From Sepioteuthis lessoniana (lineage: Eukaryota > Mollusca > Cephalopoda > Myopsida > Loliginidae): a DNA stretch of 64,000 nt. Of this stretch, positions 36,652 to 45,398 are shown one piece after another. Every line of letters begins with the position of its first letter. Position 1 is the stretch's first letter. The DNA lies in NCBI GenBank assembly GCA_963585895.1, contig CAUZXS010004307.1, forward strand, positions 1 to 64,000, read 5' to 3'. A program made the translations under genes and the position numbers. The notes under the pieces are model-generated. The model did no database searches and had not been told where the DNA came from. It was given only the letters and a program-made list of their open reading frames with translations.

Positions 36652-36821
36652 CTCGAAGGCATACAGGTGAGAGCAAATTATTTGTATTAAATTTGGTTTG
36701 TTAAAATGTCTTTGTTTAATGGCATTTTAATCTTCGTATTTGTTTAAGGAATAGTTACTTGAAGCTATGATTGTTTACTCAGTATCATTATTATCAGTTA
36801 CTTGAAACCATATAACTGCGT
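36652..36821. repeat. REP-E body remnant with exact satellite core
   Basis: GTTACTTGAAACCATATAAC at 36797-36816 is identical to the G-variant satellite over 20 nt. The stretch 36660-36780 is repeated in similar form at 37607-37720. Confidence 0.7.
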
Positions 36822-37035
36822 TACCCAGGCGGCTGGGCTGTAGAATACACCGACTAGACCTCTGCGTAGGAGTAAGACCCCCAATATGAATAGCTTGAAA
36901 TAGAAATGTTTTTGACAATGTTTTTTGACAATGTTTTTGACAATTGAACTGTTTACTTGAATAAAAATAGATTTGGTATATAATAATCTTCAAAAGTTGA
37001 TATGCCATAGAAACAAAACGACTAACCAACAATAT
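36822..37035 (+). repeat. REP-D copy, internally deleted
   Basis: GCGTTACCCAGGCGGCTGGG opens the head. The sequence then jumps directly to AATAGCTTGAAATAGAAATG and the 3' end TTGATATGCCATAG. A small TTTTTGACAATG triplication lies at 36907-36945. Confidence 0.7.
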
Positions 37036-37059
37036 AACTGTGCGCAAACAAATTATTAT

Positions 37060-37545
37060 TATCAAAAAGAAATCATCATTATCATCATGATGTCGCACAA
37101 CTTCCTTGTCTCTCTCACGCCATTCGTCTTTATCATCCATCGCTTCCGGCAGGTCTTCAAGGCTACATTCTGTGTCCGTACAGAGCTGTTATAGATAGGT
37201 TCTACTAGTCGTCCAACACTTGCATGTCCACGTGAAGGGGTCCATAGGAGAACGTCGCTTATGATTTCGTCCTTACTTCTCAGGAAGTGCCCCCCCATGT
37301 TTGTTCGTCTAATTTGAATGCTTTTAGAGATGGGAGGTAAGTGTCCGTACGGCGGTTGTTTTGTGGGATATTGCTTCAAGGATTTGTTTACTATAGCACG
37401 TCACATTCTTGTGCAATTCCCGTCTTGCTTTTTCTCTGTATTCTTCGTCAGCGTCCATGTGGTGCATCCATATAGCAAAATTGACATGACCGCTGCCAGG
37501 AAAAAATTGATGTTGATTTTATCAGAAAAATTACCATGGCTCAAA
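37060..37545 (-). mobile_element. LINE-X fragment, 5'-truncated
   Basis: The tail complement ATCATTATCATCATGATG is at the left. The minus-strand coding remnant includes LLWTPSRGHASVGRLV and PTKQPPYGHLPPISKS, equivalent to the LINE-X C-terminal region, with several stops. Confidence 0.75.
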
Positions 37546-37725
37546 TAGAGATAATTACTTGAAACCATCAACTTAGTATTAGATAAGAATACTTGAAACC
37601 ATACAGCTGTGAGTAAATTATTTGTATTAGGTTTTGTTTGGTTTGGTTTCTTTGTTTAATGACATATCAACCTTCGTATTTGTGTTAGGAACAGTTTCTT
37701 GAAGCTACAATTGTTTAATAAGGTC
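37546..37725. repeat. REP-E body units
   Basis: AATTACTTGAAACCATCAAC at 37554 and AATACTTGAAACCATACAGC at 37588 are spaced as degenerate REP-E units. The right half duplicates 36660-36780. Confidence 0.6.
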
Positions 37726-37792
37726 TAGTTTGATTTGGTTTGGTTTTATGGCATATCAACCATTGTAGGTTATTTAATGCTAAATCCTCTTT

Positions 37793-37848
<56 letters not shown>

Positions 37849-38585
37849 ATTAAATATATATGATTTGTAAGCAAATTTTATAGATAGCATTTTTTAGAGA
37901 GCTTGATCTCCTTTATTGTACACAGTTAAATGGTTTCAAATATTTCTATTCATTACCAATCATTTGCCTAAACACAGCTAAATTGTGTCAAGTGTTGCTT
38001 TATAATAGTCACTATTTAACATCAGTCATTTGTTTGCAGAAATAGATTGTTGGTTATTTCATTTTTAAATGAGTTATAACTAATTTGTTTGCACTCTTGT
38101 ATTACTATTGTTTCTACTCAGTTAAATGGTTTCAAGTATTTCTTGCTGACACTTATAATTCTATCTCGTATTAATCATTTGTTTGCATAGAGTGAAGTGG
38201 TTATTGCTACTTAATTCTAATAATTCTATTCAACTTTACTCATTCGTTTGCATACAGTTAAATAGTTCCAAGTATTGCTATGTATCTCGAACAATTTAAT
38301 TACACATGTAATTTGTTTACATACAGTTAAATGATCAAACGGTTCTATTTTTAACAATACAATTTCGCATAGGTCATTTGTTTGCACAGAGTGTAAATGT
38401 CAAACCAAAAACAAACCTATTTGACGCATAGATAGGACCCTATTAAGTGCTATCATTCCAGGACAGAGTGGACTTGGGAGCGATGGTGATGAAGGGGTAC
38501 TCCACATTCCCTAAAGCTCCAAGGTTGGAGCCTCGCAATCAGATTGTTTAATGTCATATGTAGCACACTCGTTGGGTTATATATG
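37726..38585 (-). repeat. REP-E copy 3, longest body
   Basis: Tail complement GGTTTGGTTTTATGGCATAT, AC/TG microsatellite (37792-37848) and GATTTGTAAGCAAATTTTAT. At least six degenerate body units follow (CACAGTTAAATGGTTTCAAA 37920, CAGTTAAATGGTTTCAAGTA 38118, CAGTTAAATAGTTCCAAGTA 38257 and others). The head runs from about 38420 (CAGAGTGGACTTGGGAGC) to CACTCGTTGGG at 38576. Confidence 0.8.
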
Positions 38586-38804
38586 ATATCAAGTATTCCT
38601 ATCTAATACTAATAATTTGCACAGTTATATAGTATCAAGTAACTAATGATAATAATTCTTAGTAAACAATTATAGCTTCAAGTAAGTATTTTTATTACAA
38701 ATAATTTATTGTTATATAGTACCAAGTTTTCCTATCGAATTCTTATAATTTAAACTTAATTATAAGTTTTAAAGTAACTATTTCTATTTAATAAAAACAG
38801 TAAC

Positions 38805-38835
<31 letters not shown>

Positions 38836-39067
38836 CGAAGAAAGATACTTGACTATTGCAGTGTTCATGCAAACAACGTTGTAATATGGTAAACTGGTTG
38901 TGACCCTGATATCATCGGGTGCAGATTAATGGAAGTGCAAGTGTAATAAAAAAAACATCCTCAAACTTGTCAAGTAAGCAAGATGTCCTACATCCTGTAG
39001 CTAAGTATAATAAATACAGTATCACATGATAGAGGATCGAGAGAACACACAGACAGACAGACAGACA

Positions 39068-39104
<37 letters not shown>

Positions 39105-39246
39105 ACGCACACGCAGACACAGACACACAGACACACACAGACATTTAATGATTATCATTTGTTTTTATACAGTTATATCGTCTCAAGTATGACAATCTAA
39201 AACCAATATTTTGCTCGCAGTTATAAGGTTTCAAGAGTGCAGTTCT
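38586..39246. repeat. REP-E body remnants and microsatellites
   Basis: Degenerate GTTATATAGTATCAAGTAAC-type units occur to about 38790. An AAT repeat is at 38812-38835 and an ACAG/AC repeat at 39046-39140. 39165-39235 has two further body units. Confidence 0.65.
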
Positions 39247-39709
39247 TCGACAAGCATAGGTTTGGCCTTAAATAACCCACAAAGGTTGATATACCTTTGA
39301 ACAAAAAAACTAACTCAAACAACCAAACGGCCCAGTCGGCTGAGACTGCAGAATAAACTGACTGCTTCTCTGCAGAGGAGTAAAATTCCCCCGACGAGTG
39401 CCCTGGATATGACATCAAACAATCTAATGTTGAGGCTCCAGTAATGTTGTGGTAGCACCTGATAGGGTCGTACCTATCGGTCAAATGGAACAAAATTGTG
39501 TACTTATACTAAACTGAATTATTTGAAATAGAACTTTTTTTACATTTAACTGCGTGTAAACAAAAAAAAAAAACCAACCTGTACTTATGCTAAACTAAAT
39601 TGTTTAAAATAGAAATATTTATATGTATAAAAATGGATTTGGCATTAAGTAACTTACAATGGTTGATGTGCCATAAAATCAAACCAAACCAAACCAAACC
39701 AAACCAAAA
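39247..39709 (+). repeat. REP tail fragment followed by a deleted REP-D copy
   Basis: 39247-39328 is the shared 3' end (TTGGCCTTAAATAACCCAC, GTTGATATACC). A new head then starts at 39331 (CCCAGTCGGCTGAGACTGC), loses part of head and body, and ends in an AACC tail at 39685-39709. Confidence 0.75.
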
Positions 39710-39850
39710 GCCTGGAAGAAACACTGAAGGAATTAAGAATCAGAGTAAGAATCGGGACCATCCAATCACCAACATTGTTAAGATCGGATAGAATACTGAA
39801 GAAAGTTCTGTAGACCTGAGGAGACTGGATGTCACTCAGAATTTCGTGAA
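39710..39850 (+). pseudogene. LINE-Y C-terminal fragment
   Basis: The plus strand near 39765-39810 reads TLLRSDRILKKVL, the conserved end of LINE-Y, followed by a 3' UTR-like stretch (GGATGTCACTCAGAATTTC). It abuts the AACC tail of the preceding REP-D. Confidence 0.65.
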
Positions 39851-40144
39851 AAACAACCAGCTCAGACTTGAGTGAAACACTCGCAAGAAGTAAAATAAAC
39901 CTTTATAAAAAATTACAGTTTCGAGTAACTACTCCAAATACAAATAATTTGCGCACAGTTATATGGTTTAAAATATTCAATTTACTAATAATTATATGGT
40001 TTCAAGTAATTCTGTTTATTTTACGATACTTATGCTTGCTGAGACTTTTATGACTTCTAGTAACTAGTAATAATCCTTAGTAAACAATTATAGCTTCAAG
40101 AACCCAATTTTGATATAAATAATTTGCACACAGTTCTATGGTAT
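39851..40144. repeat. REP-E body remnants
   Basis: GCGCACAGTTATATGGTTTA at 39951, TTATATGGTTTCAAGTAATT near 39991 and CACACAGTTCTATGG at 40128. Otherwise AT-rich without features. Confidence 0.6.
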
Positions 40145-40690
40145 TGTTGTATATTGACCTTCGACTCGGCCAAACATGCCATTCCAAAGTGATGCACTGG
40201 AAGGAAGTGACACATTCCGATGGCAGTTATGGGAAGAAATCGCGTAGGCGGGCTTGGCTGACAATATGGGACAAGGTAAAATCCCATGGTACAGTCATAG
40301 ACTGATGCACCGAAAGAGAGTGACCTGTGAACTGCATGACAGTTATTTCCGCTCGATGACGAACAAACATGCCATTCCAAAGATATTGAGTGGGCGATTG
40401 ACTATTATATAACTCGGTGAAGACAGGAAGTCAGTGAGTTTGGAGATCAGACCAGTTAGTGAGAAGATGCTGGAATGAGAACATGTCCCAGAGAGGCTGA
40501 GCCCCCAGGCCCACGGTTGAGCCGACCAGGAGAACGAGAACGACACACGGCGATGTCCAGAGGGGCTGGGGAGGTCAATATGTTGCAGTCTTTGTTCAGT
40601 CTCCGACTCCCCCTCACACACCACCTTTCAAATAAAGTGAGAGGTATATTTTTTTTAAAGAAGTCTTCGCTCGTCTTTATTAGTGTGTCA
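40145..40690 (+). repeat. LTR-T copy 4
   Basis: TGTTGTATATTGACCTTCG at the left, TATA-like TTGACTATTATATAACTCG near 40399, and CAAATAAAGTGAGAGGTAT near 40630. The right end is about GTGTGTCA at 40689. No internal retrotransposon genes are adjacent, consistent with a solo LTR. Confidence 0.55.
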
Positions 40691-40698
40691 ATATGTAT

Positions 40699-41036
40699 TC
40701 ACACAAGAATGCTACGTGCAATCTTGAACAAGTCCTGGCGACAACACCCCACAAGACACCAACTGTACGGCCACCTGCCTCCTATCACGAAAACTATCCA
40801 AGTTAGACGAACCAGACGTGCAGGACACTGCTGGAGAAGCAGGGACGAACTCATAAGAGATGTACTCTTATGGACCCTCACATATGGCCGAACAAAAGCA
40901 GGACGACCAGCACGAACATACATTCAGCAACTATGTGAGGATACGGGATGTAGTCCAGAAGACGATAGGGAGAAGTGGCGAGAGAGGGTCAGGGATATCC
41001 GTACTACCAGCACGACATGATGATGATGATGATTAT
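40699..41036 (+). mobile_element. LINE-X 3' fragment with open C-terminal frame
   Basis: The plus frame reads NKSWRQHPTRHQLYGHLPPI, HCWRSRDELIRDVLLWT, RTYIQQLCEDTGCSPED and EKWRERVRDIR, ending at TGA just before an ATG-repeat tail (41018-41035). This is the C-terminal tail of the LINE-X protein, downstream of the reverse transcriptase domain. It begins within 10 bp of the LTR-T end. The frame is unusually well preserved, apart from a short deletion before DREKW. Confidence 0.85.
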
Positions 41037-41199
41037 ATGAGTATACAACAGTATCGAGTATTCCTATTCAATAGTAAACATTTTCACACTGATATATTTG
41101 ACCCATAGATGGTCCTCATCTATGGGTCAAATATATCAGTTTGAAAATCGGGTCAAATTAGACTTGGAAGTGAGGGTAATAAAAGGGTGAATCCATACT

Positions 41200-41234
<35 letters not shown>

Positions 41235-41270
41235 GAAGAAGTATGGATTCACCCTTTTATTTCTTATATA
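41037..41270. repeat. REP-E remnant folded into two hairpins
   Basis: The first inverted repeat has arms ACTGATATATTTGACCCAT (41085) and ATGGGTCAAATATATCAGT (ending 41135), separated by only a few bases. The second has AAAAGGGTGAATCCATACTT (about 41180) and AAGTATGGATTCACCCTTTT (ending about 41260), flanking a CT/TA microsatellite. Confidence 0.85.
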
Positions 41271-41371
41271 AGAGTTATTTAATAAATAATGGGAAAATTT
41301 TTTTTCAGAAATATATATATATATATATATAAGAGTTAATCAATAAATAATGGGAAAATTTTTTTTCAGAA
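41271..41371. repeat. Short direct duplication with TA spacer
   Basis: AATAAATAATGGGAAAATTT occurs near 41280 and again near 41342, each preceded by AGAGTTA and followed by TTTTTCAGAA. They are separated by a TA tract. Confidence 0.85.
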
Positions 41372-41439
41372 TTTTTGCCTAAATGTAAATTCTGTATTGT
41401 TGGGAATTGGCTTAAAGCAAAAATTAATTCACAAAAACA

Positions 41440-41765
41440 TTTTCTTTGAGGCTATTCAAAATATCATCAAATCAAATAGAGTGCTTCAGTCTTGAACAGA
41501 GGCGTGTCATCAAATCTTTGGTGGCAGAGATGTGCAAATCGTGTGAAAATTACAGAAGATTTTGTTCGAATAAGCATATTTTGGTCAAAAGTATGTTTAC
41601 AAGTGGACAAAACACGGGTTTGCCACAAGGAGTCAGAGCCGAAAAGACAGTTTATAAGATGGAAACACACTGACTTTTCAGTAAAGAAAAAGTTCTGGAC
41701 GCAGCTGTCATTTAAGGAGGTCATGCTGACATTCTTCTGGGATATGAAAGTGAACTGGAATTCGA
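41440..41765 (+). pseudogene. Mariner-family transposase remnant
   Basis: The plus strand reads FSLEQRRVIKSLVAEMCKS near 41465-41530, typical of a mariner N-terminal helix-turn-helix. After frame changes it reads EPKRQFIRWKHTDFSVKKK and VMLTFFWDMK (41635-41755), typical of the region between the first and second catalytic Asp. Several frameshifts separate the pieces. It differs in sequence from the mariner at 21166. No terminal repeats were found. Confidence 0.6.
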
Positions 41766-41835
41766 ATTCGCTTACAATGCTGTCGCAGTTTTGCACGTTA
41801 GCCATCATGTGGCAGGGAATCCCTGCATGTAATAT
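41757..41835 (-). repeat. tRNA-like head related to the one at 34744
   Basis: The plus strand GAATTCGAATTCGCTTACAA matches GAGTTCGAAATCGCTTACGA at 34752, and the similarity continues through the A-box side. Probably a SINE-C relative inserted into the mariner remnant. Confidence 0.4.
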
Positions 41836-41884
41836 AGGTAAGTACTACTGGTAACAATAATTTGCAAACAATCATCAATACTGC

Positions 41885-42242
41885 TATATGGATGCACCAC
41901 ATGGACGCTAACTAAGTGTATGAAGTAAAAGCTTGACGGCAACTACACAAGAATGTTGCAACACCCCAGAAAACAATAGCTATACGGCCATCTACCACCC
42001 ATCACGAAAACTATCCAAGTTGGACGAACCAGACATGCGGGAAACTGCTGGAGAAATAAGGACGAACTCATGAGCGACGTACTCCTGTGGACCTCCTCAC
42101 GTAGACGACCAACAAGAACCTATCTACAACAGCTCTGTGCCGATACAAGATGTAGCCGGGAGGACCTGCCGGGAACGATAGAGACGGGTGGCGAGAAGGG
42201 GTCAGGGATATCCGTGCTAGCAGCGCGACATGATGATGATAG
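41885..42242 (+). mobile_element. Degenerate LINE-X 3' fragment
   Basis: From TATATGGATGCACCACATGG to GCGACATGATGATGAT. Recognisable pieces in shifting frames are NYTRML, LWTSSRRRPTRTYLQQLC and RCSREDLP. It is more decayed than the 40699 copy. Confidence 0.75.
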
Positions 42243-42372
42243 CTTTAATTATTCAAGTAATTACAAATAATTCGAACATAGTTACATTGTGTTCACAATT
42301 CCAGCCTCATACAAAATAATTTGTCAGCAATTATATACTTGGTTGGTTGGTTCTACGACATAAAATACTTTT
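42243..42372. other. AT-rich interval with weak REP-E units
   Basis: GTTACATTGTGTTCACAATT and similar degenerate units. Nothing else seen. Confidence 0.35.
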
Positions 42373-42781
42373 TTTTTATCGTTGAGGGTTTTCGGACTAT
42401 TGTCTTCATCTTTATTGTTATTTCCACAACGTTTCGGCCGATATGTCTATTCCACCAAAAATAAGTGAGTATATATAGACCAAATCTTCAGTACTAGTGA
42501 GTAACATACATATATTTCTTCCATCGATTTACAAAGATATTTATCTAAAGGTTTTGATGTATAGAAATCTTTAAATGAAGTTTCTACATCTCCTTTGGAA
42601 CAAAATATCTTTTTTTTTTATCATTAAGGGTTTTCGGACTAGTGTCTTCATCTTTATTGTTATTTCCACATATCGGCCGAAATGTTGTGGAAATAATAAT
42701 AAAGATGAAGACAATAGTCCGAAAACCCTTAATGATAAAAATCATCAAGCTTCGTTTCAGAAATTTAAACAACTAATATAA
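42373..42781 (-). mobile_element. Penelope-like 3' UTR fragments with 45-bp hairpin
   Basis: The motif CCGAAACGTTGTGGAAATAA with AAAGATGAAGACAATAGTCC (reverse at 42388-42440) also occurs on the plus strand at 51278-51330. At 42627-42671 and 42686-42730 it forms an inverted repeat of about 45-bp arms around TATCGGCCGAAATG. Such GAAGAAGGCC...GCCGAAACG ends are typical of Penelope-like element termini; no coding sequence remains, so the assignment is tentative. Confidence 0.45.
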
Positions 42782-43119
42782 TACTTTCATGTACTATCTT
42801 ACGATGAAGTAATTTTTGACCATTATTGTTATATGAGTTATATAAGTATAAACATGTATCTTCAAAATAATTTCAAATTGGTAAACACTGCCACATCAGT
42901 GTTTCACGGTAACAGGTTAACAACTCCATATCAATATTTCTTGGTAAAAGTAGACACTGTAATATCAATGTGTTATGGTAATATTCGTCTCTTATGGTAA
43001 ATGGTAAATGGTATATAAGTGTTTTATGGTAAAAGCCTAACACCTCCATATCAATATTTCTTGGTAAAAGGTAAAAACTGCAGTATCAGTGTCTTATGTT
43101 AAATGGTAAACGCTGCAGT
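42782..43119. repeat. Degenerate 34-bp-type minisatellite, copy X
   Basis: Loose repeats of GGTAAACACTGCCATATCAA with TGTTTTATGGTAAAAG. The block from AAGTAATTTTTGACCATTAT (42809) is duplicated at 43627. It is interrupted at 43119 by LINE-X. Confidence 0.85.
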
Positions 43120-43597
43120 CATCATCATCATCATCATGTCGTGCTGGTAGCACGGATATCCCTGACCCTCTCTCGCCACTTTTCCCTATCGTTCATCGCC
43201 CTAGGCAGGTCTTCAGGACAACATCCCGTATCCTTACATAGTTGCTGAATGTATGTTCGTGCTGGTCATCCTGCTTTTGCACGGCCATGTGTGGGGGTCC
43301 ATAAGAGTACATCACTTATGAGCTCGTCCCTGCTTCTCCAGCAGTGTCCTGCATGTCTGGTTCGTCTTACCTGAATAGTTTTCGTGATTGGAGGCAGGTG
43401 GCCGTACAGTTGGTGTCTTGTGGGGTGTTGCCGCCAGGACTTGTTCAAGATTGCTCACAGCATTCTTGTGTAATTGGCGTCTAGCTTCTTCTCCAGCCGT
43501 TTTGTTAGAGTCCATGTAGTGCATCCATATAGCAGTATCGATGCGGCCGCTGCCTGGAAGAAACTGCATTTCATTTTATCGGTTTGGTCTGATTTCC
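43120..43597 (-). mobile_element. LINE-X insertion with 12-bp target duplication
   Basis: 5'-truncated reverse copy with an ATC-repeat tail complement at 43120-43138. It is flanked by AAACGCTGCAGT at 43108-43119 and 43598-43609. The coding remnant on the minus strand gives NKSWRQHPTRHQLYGHLPPI and RRTRHAGHCWRSRDELISDV in one frame; the region N-ward of it is frameshifted. The uninterrupted target survives at 43937-43948. Confidence 0.92.
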
Positions 43598-44278
43598 AAA
43601 CGCTGCAGTAAATCAGTGTTTTATGGTAAAAAGTAATTTTTGACCATTATTGTTATATAAGTTATATAAGTATAAAAAAGTAGCTTCAAAATAATTTCAA
43701 ATTGGTAAACACTGCCACATCAGTGTTTTACGGTAACAGGTTAACAACTCCATATCAATATTTCTTGGTAAAAGTAGACACTGTAATATCAATGTGTTAT
43801 GGTAATATTCGTCTCTTATGGTAAATGGGAAATGCTACAGAATATAAGTGTTTTATGGTAAAAGCCTAACACCTTCATATCAATATTTCTTGGTAAAAGG
43901 TAAAAACTGCAGTATCAGTGTCTTATGTTAAATGGTAAACGCTGCAGTAAATCAGTGTTTTATGGTAAAAAGTAGATACCTCCATATTAATGATTCTTGC
44001 TAAAAGATAAACACTGCAATATCAATCTTTTATGCTCAGTGGTAAACACCTTCATATCAATGTTTCTAGGTAAAAAGTAAACACATTTATATGAAAGTTT
44101 TCGGTAAAAGGGAAAGTATGTAATATCAACGCTTTTTGGTAAAATTTAAACACCTCCATATGAATGTTTCATGATTAAAGATAAGCACTGTAATATCAAT
44201 GTTTCTTTGTAAAAGGTAATCACTTCCTTATGAATATTTTATGGTAAAATGCAAACACTGCTATATCAATAAGTATAG
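43598..44278. repeat. Minisatellite copy X' (empty-site paralogue) and further units
   Basis: 43627-43975 repeats 42809-43119 without the LINE. From 43975 to 44278 about nine more degenerate 34-bp-type units follow, alternating ATGGTAAA and TTGGTAAA forms. Confidence 0.85.
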
Positions 44279-44525
44279 TTGTTGGCGACCGTAGTCGAGG
44301 GCGACCAGAAGGCTCCCTTTTCAATAGCTACTACACCGAGGTGTAGGAGAGGGCGCTACTCCTTTCCCTGAATTGTTCTACTTTACCCTTGATACGCACC
44401 TTATAATGCTGAGTGTTAAGCAAGGAGGTATCATGTACCATTTTTAAAGTCTTTGGTATGACGCGACCTGGGATTGAACCCAGGTTTCCCGGACCATTGG
44501 CGAATACTCGACCCACTAGACCAAT
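44279..44525 (-). repeat. SINE-B copy
   Basis: GTTGGCGACCGTAGTCGAGG opens the reverse 3' end. The right end has B-box complement GGGATTGAACCCAGG and A-box complement ACCCACTAGACC. It lies within the minisatellite, whose sequence resumes at ATACAATATCAATG. Confidence 0.85.
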
Positions 44526-44556
44526 ACTTCATACAATATCAATGTTTTAACGTATA

Positions 44557-45145
44557 CACGGGTTGGACAAAATTATAGAAACACACAGAAATTTTATACT
44601 TATTTTAAAATGGTTTTCTGATTGCAGCCTTCCCGTGAAATACGTCTTTGTGCAGCTCACTTATTGATTTTTAAGAAAACTGTGTTCTTGAGACGGTCAT
44701 TAAGCTCTGCTGTAATTTTTGGAGCTGTATTCTTGTGATCTTTCCTAACAATCCGCGTAGGAGTCCCTATTAGGCAGCTTTCGCTTTCTTACAGGCTTTT
44801 GCTTCAGTGAGCAGGTATTTCTTTCTTTCTCAAATGCTGTCATTACTTTCGAGACCGTACTCCTTACTACACCAAATAATTCAAAGGTTTTTGTTACACT
44901 AGAGCCTTTCGTTCGAGCACCAACAATTTGATCTCTTTTAAAGTCTGATAAATCCGTCATTTTAATGATTTTTGATTAATTTCTTCTGATAATATCAATA
45001 AAAAACAATTTTAGTAAAATAAGACGAGAAAAATTAAAGATAAATAAAAAACCTATAAAAATAACAAACGTTTGATGGCTTTATAGGAGTTTCAAAATCA
45101 TGATACTAAGATTTTATGTGTTTCCATTATTTTGTCCAAATCCTG
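44557..45145 (-). mobile_element. Tc1-like element reduced to 589 bp
   Basis: Terminal inverted repeats: GGTTGGACAAAATTATAG at the left, and the complement ATTTGGACAAAATAATGG at the right. TA precedes the left end. Only the N-terminal DNA-binding part of a transposase remains inside. The right terminal repeat directly precedes the start codon region, while the left one directly follows the second helix-turn-helix, so the whole catalytic domain is deleted. Confidence 0.85.
44745..44960 (-). pseudogene. Tc1-type transposase DNA-binding domain remnant
   Basis: 71 codons starting MTDLSDFKRDQIVGARTKGS, with the helix-turn-helix SVTKTFELFGVVRSTVSKVM, then a basic KQKPVRKRK segment resembling the linker of Tc1 paired-like domains. 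After a frame change, the same strand continues RIVRKDHKNTAPKITAEL and, after a stop, RRISREGCNQKTIL (44620-44745), like the second helix-turn-helix. The DDE catalytic core is absent. If expressed, it could only bind terminal repeats. Confidence 0.75.
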
Positions 45146-45147
45146 TT

Positions 45148-45225
45148 TTAACCCACTCAACTTGCTGTCACTAAAACTCCAGTGAAAGCCCATCAGCTAA
45201 CACTGATGTGAAAAACTCTAATGAG
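45148..45225 (+). repeat. LINE-Y 3' UTR fragment
   Basis: CAACTTGCTGTCACTAAAAC and CATCAGCTAACACTGATGTG match the 3' end after ARILRKVLE in LINE-Y fragment b (reverse complement of about 27245-27315). Confidence 0.55.
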
Positions 45226-45249
<24 letters not shown>

Positions 45250-45256
<7 letters not shown>

Positions 45257-45359
45257 GGTTGTTGGTTGGGTGATTATATTTTCAGGCGTGTCAACGTTTG
45301 TAAGTTATTCATTGCCAAATCTTGTCCACACATACACACACACACATATATATATAGAT

Positions 45360-45398
<39 letters not shown>
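45250..45398 (-). repeat. REP-E copy 4, left part (interrupted by Tc1)
   Basis: The tail-side sequence GTTGTTGGTTGGGTGATTAT and TTCATTGCCAAATCTTGTCC is followed by AC and TA microsatellites, the same order as in REP-E copy 3. The remainder lies beyond the Tc1 insertion. Confidence 0.7.

Noticed and set aside
39001..39136. Cys/Val-rich peptide on the minus strand
   Set aside because: Translation of an AC/ACAG microsatellite.
41446..41854. A 120-codon host gene
   Set aside because: Mariner-type peptide motifs in shifting frames and an adjoining tRNA-like relic explain it better.
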